Below, piece by piece: positions 1 to 10,108 of a DNA stretch of 64,000 nucleotides; positions within the stretch are counted from its first letter, which is position 1, and each line of letters starts with the position of its first letter. Below the pieces are notes generated by a model. It was given only the letters and a program-made list of their open reading frames with translations. It was not told where the DNA came from and did not search any database. This DNA comes from Daphnia carinata. Taxonomy: Eukaryota > Arthropoda > Branchiopoda > Diplostraca > Daphniidae. The stretch covers positions 5,136,017-5,200,016 of the forward strand of contig NC_081339.1 in NCBI RefSeq assembly GCF_022539665.2, given 5' to 3'. The position numbers and the translations under genes are program-made.

Positions 1-850
1 GAAAAATATTGGATGTAGCTGGTCTTTTCACTAAAATCTACCCAGCTACTCAGCTTACCTTCTTTTGCATTCTAGCCCAAAATTTATCTCTCCAGCTTGG
101 AGCTATTCGGAAGGGCATTAATGACCAGCTAAACCAGCCTAATCCTGCTAGTCCCGTGCTAGTGAAAATACAATGTCGTCAGTTAAATATTCTCAGACGT
201 CACCATCGCTTGGTCTGCAACTCGATCCGCAATATCAATTGTTGCTTCGGTATCTACCTGACGATTGAAATCATTTACATCTTCGTCTCTTTCATTAACT
301 GTTCACTTTTCCTTCTAATGAGTGGAATCATTGATGATGTTCCTCTGGCAGTGATGAATTCTATTATATGCCTTGACTGTGTTGTCCACCTATTTCTTCT
401 TACCTCTTTTTCTGATGATATCACCGACCAGGTAAAACTTTACATTCTGCTACTAATGGGTAGAATCTTAATTCTGACTTTAGTGAATGTTAGTCTGATA
501 AGGTTTTCGCAGCTTTGGCAGAGATGCACCTCCAGGAACCATCGTTGCAATATGAAGTAAGTGAGCTAGTGAGTAATGAAAATTGAGCTATTTTTTGAAA
601 GGTTACCATGCTTGTTATAGGTGATGTTGTTTTCAGCACAGCTTCCACATATGAAATCAAATATCAATGCCATGGGGTTCTTCGATGTGAGGAAACAATT
701 ATTTCCATCTGTAAGTTTAACAATATTTACATTTTCTTTAGCATAAGATTCAACAAAATTTAGATTTTTTTACTACAGCTAATAGGAACAACATTGACTT
801 ACTTCCTTATCCTTCTGCAATTTCAATCGGCTGAGAAAACCGGAAACTAG
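1..850 (+). CDS. Gustatory receptor (Gr family), 3' part only
   Basis: This is the C-terminal part of a seven-transmembrane chemoreceptor; the 5' end lies left of the window. Exons are 1-431, 503-556, 642-710 and 779-850, with introns of 71, 85 and 68 nt, all GT-AG and frame-consistent. The first exon encodes several hydrophobic helices. The last exon encodes LIGTTLTYFLILLQF, which contains the Gr signature TYxxxxxQF in TM7, just before the stop. The preceding exon reads NAMGFFDVRKQLFPS, matching the usual Gr G-F-F loop before TM7. Gr proteins are ligand-gated cation channels for tastants in sensory neurons; the ligand cannot be predicted. Acceptors for exons 2 and 3 were chosen by frame: the alternative AGs at 512 and 636 break the reading frame into TM7. 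Confidence 0.85.
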
Positions 851-1478
851 TCAGACTTCTACATATTTTAGATGTGTAGCAATATTAGGTATTGGTCACT
901 ATAACTCTCTTCTTTTTTCTTGCACTGCGTCGTTCGAAAACGACGAAATTAACAACTAAGGAATACAAGAGAACTTTTGCTTACTTTGCATAGAAGCAGA
1001 CAAAAATTTCGGTCTCGATTTGACAAAGGTCAAATCCTAGCAGTAAAGCTTCATGACAATTTTTCGGCAAATCTTGGTTTTAAAATCATTGAATGTGTAT
1101 TGCAAAGAATACTATTGTTTCTACAAAAATTAAAAAAAAAAAATTGATGTCGACGGCTGATGAGGATTCCCTCAAATGTTAAACGTCAATAATGAGGTTA
1201 TTTGTGATTAAAATTAAACAGTACAAACGAGTCTTTTGAGTTGGTGCGTACATAAAAATACCAAATTTTAAAAAGAAATTATGAATATGACAGATGATAG
1301 CCACTGACTCCTATTCTGTCCGTGCTGTACATCCGATTTGGTTGTTTTGCATCACAGCGACTAGCTATTTATGTGTACATCGTAATTTATACTGTAACAC
1401 ATATTGTGTCTGAATTCAAGGTACCTTATCTGGGAGGATTATTCAAAGGCCAGTTTGATGGATTCTGTAGAGCAAATG
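851..1478. other. Spacer between Gr and RING genes
   Basis: AT-rich spacer with an A-run near 1132-1143. I see no convincing exon, RNA gene or repeat. The two flanking genes are convergent, so both 3' UTRs probably lie here. Confidence 0.5.
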
Positions 1479-3554
1479 TTAAAACGTGGTTATTTTTAGA
1501 CATGGCAAGCGCAATATCCTTGAATAAATTACCACAGTTCGTATTTCGATAATTTCTGGATTATCTCCTCCAGTCCACGTGCCATTATTGGTTATGGCAG
1601 CAGCAGGAGCGACACTATTACGAGCAAGACTAAGCGGTAACGTAGGAGATGGGCGACGCGCTAAACGTGCTTCAGGTGCTTTGCGTATTTGCATGCCGGT
1701 GCGATATCCTTGTTGCAAAGGGTTTTCGGCTTTATTTGATCCATAAATTTGACTCCTTCTTGGCGTCCGGCTATGGAATACCTCTTGTATCTCCATGCCT
1801 TCTTCGTGCTGAATATCGTGCATTACGGCTGCTCCAGCTCCTGCAGTTCCATATGGAAGAGCCACGCTCTCATGGACTAAATTATTGTACGTGCTCATAA
1901 TTAGTTGCGCTCCTCCGGGCTCTTGCTGCGCGTCCATTCCACCGAGGGAACGATACGCATTATCATCCTGTTTGGTTGAATTATTCATGCTCCAAACATT
2001 TTCAGTTTTTTGTAAAACTGAACCCCATTCTCTTTTACATCCGTGGGCGATGGATTCTGAATCGTCTTCATCAAATCGTTTTGCAAGCCGGTGAGTGCCA
2101 GAACAAGAAGCTAGAAGGATAAAAGAATAAAAAAAAAATAACTGCATTTAAAAATGCTGTAAATAACAATATAAGTATATAAAAAAATTCAAAAATTATA
2201 ATTATAAAATAAAAAATATAAAACAGTGAGTACGAACGGCGTGGTTCATTGGTAATATCTGCATAGTAATTTTCTGTGGCGATGTTTTTCGCATTTGTAT
2301 CGACATCATTACTAGTAAAGACACAGTTCAAGGAAGATGCGTCTGTGGGAAGCTGTTCTCCGCTCAACAGCGAAATAAGGAACGCAAGGACGTTAACACA
2401 GCCTACAAATGTTTTGATTCACACGATAATATTCTGGTTATTTGCCTCTATAAAAAACTTTTCAAATTTCTTACGCTTATTAGCTTGGTTTAAAGTGATT
2501 CCTTCCTCAAAAGTATTCAGCCTTTTTAACCAACTGACCAAATCTGGAGGTGAACCATCGCTTGAGAACAGCTCAGGTTCGAAAAATTTTGCGGATTCCT
2601 GATGGGCGCTGCAGTAAGCACGAAGAAAGTTGTGGGATTCTGCTTCGGCTTTTTCGGCCATTTGGCATCGATCAGCGCATCTGAGAACAGGCATGCTTAA
2701 CTCAATATCGATGTGACAAAATTTATCATCATTTTTTTTTACTTGGCTATAAGTTGATTGATGTTGTTAATGGTGGCATTCATATTGGCTTCTTGAGGAA
2801 TATGGGTCCAGGTTTCATCTGTTATAAGAGATTCGAGCTGAGCAATAGTGGCAGTGTTTTTTGCAGCGCTTTGAACAATTTCCAGCTGGAGCCATTTGAT
2901 CCACTGAAGAATGACTTGGTGCGCTGACATAATCTTGTGGCAATCTACTAATGCTTCATTGCACAGATAGTTTGTCTTGTCGATAATAGATTTTAGCAGC
3001 AACATTCTTGTGTTACAGAATTGGGTGGAATCTTGGATTGGATGTTGGGATTCACGGCAACCATCACATGCAGGAAAGGCACATACTGAACACCACTGCT
3101 GCTGTTGTTTCCTAAATACAAATAGTACAAAACCTTTACTGAATTCACATGCAAATATTTTCTGTAATCTATCTAAGATATAGTTACGCTTCTTTCTCTG
3201 CCTTCTCTTGAACTCCTTCCACCACTTTTGAAAGACGTAAGGCAATGCGATTGGTAAATAATTCTTCACATTTTTTGGGAGATAAAATTGACTGTGTTCT
3301 ACATGTTGGGCAAGAAATCATACTCTCATTGGGACCTGTCAGACGCTACAAAATAAAATATAAAAATAATTACCACAATAGTAATTACTAGGTCTGTTAT
3401 TGCGAAATCCTACCTTGATGCATGACAGGCAAAAAAAGTGGTGACACTTCAAATACTTTGGCACATGTTCTTCCTCATCAAAGTTAAGGCAGCAAATTTG
3501 ACACAAAACAAACTCTTCGTCTTCTTCTGACAATTTATCATTAAATTTTTCCAT
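1479..3554 (-). CDS. RING-finger (TRIM-like) putative E3 ubiquitin ligase
   Basis: Six exons, high to low: 3414-3554, 3188-3345, 2743-3111, 2475-2695, 2238-2402, 1479-2110; 561 aa, all phases consistent. The first ATG is at 3554. Residues of about 15-65 form a C3HC4 RING split by an intron: CQIC, then CHHFFCLSC, then SCPTC. Next comes a Cys-rich stretch, WCSVCAFPACDGC, that resembles a B-box, then a helical region likely to be coiled coil. A hydrophobic run (VNVLAFLISLL) follows, then a low-complexity Arg/Pro/Ala-rich tail. RING proteins of this kind recruit E2 enzymes for ubiquitin transfer; substrate unknown. The last intron (donor GTTCGT at 2237, weak) is the least certain part; it is kept because only this pairing preserves frame. 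It is divergent from ARPC5. Confidence 0.68.
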
Positions 3555-3808
3555 TTCTTTCAAAGATATTATTACCTTGATTTTTTACACATCAGGTACT
3601 ATCTTGATCCTTTCCTACTTCATGAAACATGAATTCACGATCCCGGTCAAATAGATAAAGAACCATGATATCAGGCAAGTGGCAACGCTGCTAGCTGACG
3701 AAATTGTTGACAAGAGATTAAAAGCCGCAAAAAAGGGAGTGACAGCTAGGTTACAAACAAAATATTTTCTTTCCAATATTTTTCCACTTTAAGTTTACAT
3801 CATTACAA
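3555..3808. promoter_or_regulatory. Bidirectional promoter between RING gene and ARPC5
   Basis: Only 254 bp separate the two divergent start codons. The segment has no TATA box in the expected place and carries TGGCAACGCTG at 3680-3690. Similar strings occur near 31400 and 38345. A shared housekeeping-type promoter is inferred from the spacing. Confidence 0.5.
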
Positions 3809-4413
3809 ATGGCTAAAAACACTTCAAGTTCTGCCTTTCGCAAGATTGATGTTGACCAATATAATGAAGACAACTACAAAGAGGATGATTGTGGTGAATC
3901 ACAGTCGCCTCCGGTCGGACCAGATGAGAAAGAAATTACCAACTTTATCAATCAATATCCTTTTAACAAAAATACTTTTAAAATTTTTAGAATTAAGATT
4001 TAAAATTTGTGTATTCCTTAACCTAATTTTTGTTCACGGGGAAGAACATTGAAGCCCTGAAGACAGTCTTGAGGAACGCACCCATCTCATCACGGAATCA
4101 GATGGTCAAGGTCAGTGCAACATCATTGAAAACTCACATCATTTTCTAACTCAGTTCACTTGCAACAATATTCATATAGGATGCAGCCCTGAATGTAGTA
4201 ATGCAAGTACTGCTCTCCATGAAATCTTCCCAGATAGAGGAGGCAGTTAATGCCCTTGATCGTGATCAACTTGATATCCTGATGAAGTATATTTACAGAG
4301 GCTTTGAAACACCATCAGAAGGTTCTAGCGGCCAGTTGCTGGCATGGCACGAAAAAGTCCACGCTGTTGCTGGAGTCGGTTGCATTGTTAGAGTTCTAAC
4401 CGACAAGAAATGA
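3809..4413 (+). CDS. ARPC5: Actin-related protein 2/3 complex subunit 5 (p16-Arc)
   Basis: Exons 3809-3954, 4038-4110 and 4180-4413 give 150 aa, against about 151 in vertebrates. The N terminus ([12 protein letters not shown]) and C terminus ([20 protein letters not shown]) are typical p16-Arc. The subunit helps assemble the seven-protein Arp2/3 complex that nucleates branched actin at the cell cortex. Intron 1 (3955-4037) has no GT donor: it starts ATATCCTTTT and ends TTCAC, with TTCCTTAAC at 4014-4022. That is the full consensus of a U12-dependent AT-AC intron, and removing it restores the family sequence FINQGKNIEAL exactly. Intron 2 is ordinary GT-AG. The gene is divergent from the RING gene and convergent with the SOUL gene. 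Confidence 0.96.
3955..4037 (+). other. U12-type AT-AC intron in ARPC5
   Basis: 83-nt intron: 5' splice site ATATCCTTTT at 3955, branch-site match TTCCTTAAC at 4014-4022, and AC at 4036-4037. The branch adenosine lies about 16 nt from the 3' end, the short spacing usual for minor-spliceosome introns. No GT-AG alternative restores the protein. Confidence 0.93.
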
Positions 4414-4956
4414 GTGTGAACAACCTATCCTTTCTGCTGTCTTTATATATAGAACATTTTAATACATGTCCATCTTCCTTAACTCAAAATCTTTCAACAT
4501 CTTTAAAGAAAATACAGCCATTGGTGTTTGTAATCGAAAAAGGGTGTATTTGAAGAGCCCTCACTAGAGAAGCCAGAGTATGCAACACATACAAAATGAA
4601 TCGATGAATAAATATATTGGCATTTGGTTGGCCAAAAGGAGGGGAAAGGAGGAAAGAAACGACCACTCGACCCTGTTTGGGTTTGGTAGGAAAAAGGGTA
4701 GGGATGAAACAAAAAGTTAAAAAAGAGAGACCCACTTGGCAACAGACACTCTTGACAGCGCAGAATTCAACTGGGTAAATAGAAATTGTACATTGATAGA
4801 ATATCTGGAATAAATTAATGGCCAAAAGAGTGATTCTTCTTGCAGCAGCGTCCTTCAGAGAAAAAGGAGCACTCTCTTCCGCACTAATATGGGGATGGGG
4901 GCAGGAGGATTTCGGAAAAAAACAAAACAAAAAAAAAAAATCAAAAACGTCCAACT
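4414..4956. other. Convergent 3' UTRs of ARPC5 and SOUL gene
   Basis: 543-bp spacer between two facing stop codons. It has no coding signal and holds A-rich runs near 4930. An AATAAA-like motif (aataaatt) lies near 4810. Confidence 0.55.
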
Positions 4957-6084
4957 TTATTCTCTATTTTGAGCGGCGTCCTTCTTGGGCTCTTCGGTCT
5001 TCTTGACCTCCTCGACCTTTTTCTTCTCTTCGGTCTTCTTCTCGGTGGTCTTCTTCTCATCGGCTACGGGTTTCTTCTCATCGGCTACGGGTTTCTTCTC
5101 CTCCTCGGCGGGAGCGGCGGCGATTTTCTCGGCTTGGCGTTTCTTGTAGTCATCGATGGTCTTCTGGGCGGCCTCGCCGGTCTTCCTGAACCAAACCTCG
5201 TTGCGGCGGTTGAATATCCTCATGGGGGCGTCGTATCCGTTGCGGTAGTAGCTGGAGTAGTCAGCCTCGGGCACCTTCTCCTTGAGCACTTTTTTCAGGC
5301 TGATGGCCTCCTCCTCCCAGGCAGTGTCGGTGATAAAGTAGCCACTCACGCGTCTGGCGTCCACAAGCGAGCACAAGGAGGAAAAAAAAAAAAGAAAAAA
5401 AAAAGGCAAATGATTAGATATGCGGTTCGCTAAATAAAATGCCGCTAGCCTTTTTTGGTATTGTTGTTGTTTACCTGGTGAGGACGACCATTTCGGGTTT
5501 CTCGTCCAGGAAAACGGACGGATTGTTGGGCTTGGGGGCATCGGACTGGATTTTGGCGGGCAAGACCAAGCAAGTCTCGTAGTAGGTGACATCGTTGTCG
5601 CGTTGCTGGACGAAGGTGTTGACGGGCACGGTCAGATCAATTTCCTTCTCTGTTAGGATTACAATTTTTTTTTAATACTTGAAGATATATATTGGACGGA
5701 AATCAAGTAGCTTACTGGCAGAGTTATCTCCGGCAAAGTATCGGAAGAGGTCGACGAACATGCTGCGGGTCGGAGAGCTCTCGGTCTTGGGGACGGTGCG
5801 AGCAGTGCAGGCCCATTTGCTGGCGGGGTAGAGGCGCTCTTCGTAGTTCTGCAAATTTAAAAAAGATAAATTGAAATCAATCAATTCCACATGAAATTGG
5901 AATGAATGAATACCTCTCCGGCATCTCGGTTGGAGATGTTGGCGACGAGCTCGTAGGGGGCAGCCTCGAGGATGTCGGAACGGACGAGCGAGAAGCTCTG
6001 AGAAACGTAGCCCCACACCTGCGAGTGGACGGAGACGGCGCAGAGCGCCAGGACGAGGGCGATAGCACCCAATCGGAGAGACAT
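4957..6084 (-). CDS. Secreted SOUL/heme-binding protein with Lys-Glu tail
   Basis: Exons 5914-6084, 5716-5848, 5475-5649 and 4957-5353; 291 aa. A signal peptide (about residues 1-21, cut after SVHS) precedes a SOUL fold: NYEERLYPASKWACT, then MFVDLFRYFAGDNS, then IDLTVPV and a YFITDTAW segment. The SOUL/HEBP family binds heme or other tetrapyrroles; in crustaceans this could serve heme transport or sequestration outside cells. The C-terminal 60 or so residues are a highly charged Lys/Glu/Ala tail with an exact 7-aa tandem repeat (KKPVADE twice), absent from ordinary HEBP1/2. The exon 4 acceptor is at 5354. Start chosen: the ATG at 6084 that begins the signal peptide. The 5' leader probably continues in an upstream exon at 7374-7440. 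Confidence 0.88.
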
Positions 6085-7373
6085 CTTGTTCTTTGTTGTT
6101 TGGACTTTTTTGCCTTTCAAAAAATCAGCAAATAAAACTGCCTGCAAAATGAGAAGAAAAACAGAAAACGTTAACTCACAATGTCTTTGGGTCCCTATGA
6201 TTTAAAATATGAAACACGCACGCACGTAAGAAACAAGGGGAGGCAAATCAAAACACGTCCGTAGTGGCTGGGAATCGGATGGTGAGTGAGTTGACCATCC
6301 GGATCGTGACTGGGTCGTTGGGTTAAAGTCAAGGAAGAACAGAGAAAGAAAAGAGGGAGGGTGTTTGGAGGTGAGTTTCGAAGATGAAACGAGGAGGAGG
6401 AACCGTTAGTTGGGTGGAAACCTGACCGTGACCTTGAACTCTTGCTGGCTACTTATGCGTAAAACTACTACTTGTTCCTCATCATCATCATCCTCCTCCT
6501 ACCCGGGGCTTTTTTCCATACATGGGCCATCCGAAACGGATATGCCCGATGGCCCCCACCGGGCGAAGCCAACACAAATGCCTACACCCACCTGGCCCTT
6601 TTACAGCTCCTCATTCGGCTCCCTCCCCTTTGAACGCTCATTACACACACATATAGAAAAAAAGCCATTGTGAAGAGCATCGAGTCATTTGCAATTCAGG
6701 TCAACAAGTCTAGTGGTTCTTTTTGTTTTGTTTTTCCCCTCCACTATCATCCAGACAAGAAGAAAAGGTTAAATAGAGAGAGGGGGGTCCAGATGGACCC
6801 TCCTCGCTTTTGGGGGCACGGTTTCGGGTTTTTCTATCGACACACACACACACACGCACTAGACGTGGAAGATTTCCGCGTTCTCAAACAAAACTCTACT
6901 GTTCAATGGGTTTTCTTTTAGAGGTCACAAACATCCTACATTTCTCTACGACTACAAGATTTTTGAAGATGGACAAGAGGTCGTTGAACTGCAGGTCCGT
7001 TTTAGACATGGATGGGGTTTTTCTTTTACCTTCCTGGTTTTTAAGGTATGACCCCCTCATCCATCTAAATCCCCCCTCCCCCCCTTCATGTCCAGTTAAA
7101 AGGCAATCGTAAAAAGAAATGTTTCCTTTTAGGCCTATTCAATTGTTTAAATCTTTCAAAGCTTTTAAAATTTTAGAGCTATTGGTTACATAAGAAGTAA
7201 CGTAGAAATACCGTTAGTTCCTTAAAATGCCCCATAAAGAAATTTAACTTAAAAAAAAATGAAAAATTCTGCAAAAAACACGCGAAAAATTCGCCAAAAT
7301 CCAGAAACGCTACGTGCGAATAAAATTAAGTTAAAATTGAAGAGATAAAAAAAAAAAATAACAAAAAACTCAC
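6085..7373 (-). other. Probable 5' UTR intron of the SOUL gene
   Basis: No coding exon seen. It contains a CA microsatellite (6840-6856) and CT-rich tracts. The far end carries a good donor (GTGAGT at 7368-7373 on the minus strand). Confidence 0.5.
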
Positions 7374-7440
7374 AGTGGAGACGCTGGACGGACTGGAGGA
7401 GTTGATGCAAGTTGATTGCACGGATTGTCACGAGCTAATG
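7374..7440 (-). other. Probable non-coding first exon of SOUL gene
   Basis: Minus-strand segment lying about 30 nt downstream of a TATA-like box and ending at a consensus donor (CACT then GTGAGT). No in-frame coding is needed. The transcription start near 7440 is inferred from TATA spacing. Confidence 0.5.
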
Positions 7441-7467
7441 TTCGGCGACCAAATGTGCACCGGCTCT

Positions 7468-7474
7468 TAAATAG
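7468..7474 (-). promoter_or_regulatory. TATA-like box for SOUL gene
   Basis: Minus strand reads CTATTTAAGAG, embedded in GC-richer sequence about 30 nt upstream of the presumed leader exon. Confidence 0.5.
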
Positions 7475-10108
7475 GCCCGGACTTTGACTACATGGCAAAC
7501 ATTCGCCGGGGGGTTCTTTCTTTCTTTCTTTCTTTTTTTCTTTCTTTCTTCTTCTTCGTCGGTTTACCTGCTCGCAGCTGCTCCCATCTGTCGTGACGTC
7601 GTCGTCGGTTCGTCCGGGAGTCGGTGGGCGGTGCAAAATGGTGGGGTGATGGAAATAAGCCGGAGAAGGTGGAGTCGTTGCAGTGCGCGCACACAAAGAA
7701 ACATTGAGAGTATTAAGTGTGTAGAAGGATGTACACACACACATGGCAGTCCCGTCATTCGTGAATATATGGGATCAAAGGGGGCCAGGAGCCCCGAACA
7801 ACCGAAACGCTCGCGGTTTTTCTGTTGGATAGCGTCGTTCGTGGCCGAGACACACTTCCACATTCCAGAACACGTAACATCTAAAACGGCAGCAAAGAAA
7901 ATGTTGCTATTTAGCCCTTTGCTCATCATCATCATCATCTTCGTCATCATCATTTTCTTCAGTCATTCCTGAAGGCCATTTCAAAAAGAACAAAACAAAA
8001 GATGATAGTAACACATAACTGGATATATATACATATACTATGTCTGTTTGTTTACCAGCAAATCTGTACTCTTTCTTGATTTAATTTTGTATTCTTCGCT
8101 GGCCTCATTTTCTTCTTCTGCTGCTGGAATCGCATTCTCTTTCCAAAGGGGCATTTCTTTTTCTGTGCATGATGGTATACCAGAGAGATGAGGCATTTGT
8201 TGGTGACCTGCTATCCACTTCTTTTTCTCTACAAAAATAATAATAAAAAAAAATTCTTTCAAAGGTCTTTTTCTTTTCGTGTGTGTGTCTGGAGATAACC
8301 AACGGTATCTTTCGGTTTCCCCCTCCCTTCTTGGTAGATGCTTCCCGGTTTTCCACAAGCATATTCATAATAATATTTATCGTTTCTCTTGTTCTCTTCT
8401 CAGACGCCATTTGCAATACGTTTTTTTTCTCGAAAGGTAATGGCCAAACGAAAATTCGCTATAATAGAAAAAAGGTCGAATTCATTAAGGTTAATTGTTA
8501 TTGCACAACATTTCACCTTTACGAGCCAGATGATCACCACGGCCGAAAATAGACTGTTCACCATCCACGACATTTCTTCCAGGCGTTTAGTAATTTAAAA
8601 AATAGCTAAGAAATCAAAAAATAAATGAAATAAATAAAGGACGAGCACAAAAAATAGAGTAGAATAGTAACCTACATGTTGTACGAGGGCATCCTAAATG
8701 TTAGGAATTCTGGCTTTTGGTTCAAGGGCGGTTGGTCAATGTTGCGAGTGCCGATGGAATGACGGAACGTGCGTCGACAGATGGCCCATTCAGAGCCGAA
8801 TAAACGGACAAGGAGAACGACAACTACATACTGACGGATGCGGAAAAAATCAGCATTTACGTGGATTGAATTGGAACATTTAAGAACGAAAATGGGAATA
8901 AGCGTCGAAATTATTCAAAGACCCGGTTTGTATCATTTGACTTTCATCGGAAATTGTTCGTCACGCTTTTTTGTTTCTTTTGCATTTGGCTACTGACATC
9001 ACAAGTCCAGTTTTTTTTTTCCATTCAAGGTCCAGCACATATGTCGACATCCATCACACGGCGAAAAGAATTTTCGCTGACCGAAATAACATTTTTTTCT
9101 TTTAAAAAGAACGGCCAAAAACAGATGGTACCGAGCCAATATGCCACGTATCTGGGTTTTTTTTTCCGAATGCCAGATAGAGACAACAATCACAAAATGT
9201 CGAAATGGCGGAAATAAATTAAACATTTCTTTTGTTTTCTTCCGAGTCTTTTGGTTCGTTTCGAAACAGCAATGTGACCTTTTCTCCCTTGGCCGGTGGA
9301 AGGAGAGCCAACACACCGTTATTCCACATTCTGACTCCAACATACGTTGGCCTTTTGTGTGTAAAACGAAAGAAACCTTTAACCATCTTTCAACTCCTCC
9401 TTCTCTCCTGCCTTTTTGCGCTTTTCTTCGTTCTTTCTCTCTCTTTCTCTCCACTTATCCTTACAAAGGCGCCCAATGTCCCCTACCTTACCTGGTCGAA
9501 AATGCGGCGAACAACATAACAACCGACCAAATCATTTCGGTTGTTTTTAGCGCTTGCGGCCACATTTTTTAAACAAAAAAAAATGTTTTGAAGTTAAAAT
9601 AATAAAAAAAATATATAAATAAAAAGACAGACGTCGAACTCACGTGCCCTACTTTGAGGGCTCCGTCATTCCCCCAATCTTCGGCTTTTTCTACTTTCAC
9701 GCCCTTTTTTTTTTTCTCTCTTCCTATCTTCCCAAACGTGTCGGGACTTACATAGCCGGCCATGACCGCAGGTCGACGCGGAAACGGGACCGACCTCATC
9801 TCTTAAAAAAAAAAGAAAAGAAAAAAAAAAAAATTAAAAAAACGCGGGGGAGTTTAGGCCATTTACAAACCGATACGTTATAATAATAATAATAATAAAG
9901 TAACTTACGATGTGAAGACAAACTCTAAATAATATTTTGTGTGTTACACGTTAACGTTGGTACAACATGACCAAAAAAAAAAAAACATGTTTTCGAATTG
10001 TTTTTTTTTTTTTCTTCTTCTGCTTGGTTTCAAATAGTGATTATAGTAGAAATTAGGTAATCGTAATCTTAGTGATAATTTTTTATATACGGGGACTGGC
10101 GCATTTTG
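7475..10108. other. Intergenic region, no gene recognised
   Basis: Contains a TTTC microsatellite (about 7517-7553), ATC repeats (7923-7953), an AAT repeat (9881-9897), and poly-T/poly-A runs. Open frames here are low-complexity and show no family resemblance or spliced structure. The left end holds SOUL promoter sequence; the right end probably holds the TSC1 3' UTR. Confidence 0.5.

Noticed and set aside
9..560. One continuous 183-aa protein through 9-560
   Set aside because: The frame runs through an intron (432-502). The Gr family reading needs splicing into the next exon in another frame.
3809..4003. ARPC5 ending at the stop near 4001-4003
   Set aside because: This is read-through into the AT-AC intron; the spliced form restores the full family sequence.
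7370..7953. Lys/Arg- or Ser-rich open frames in the TTTC/ATC repeat region
   Set aside because: Low complexity, from repeats; no homology and overlapping frames on both strands.
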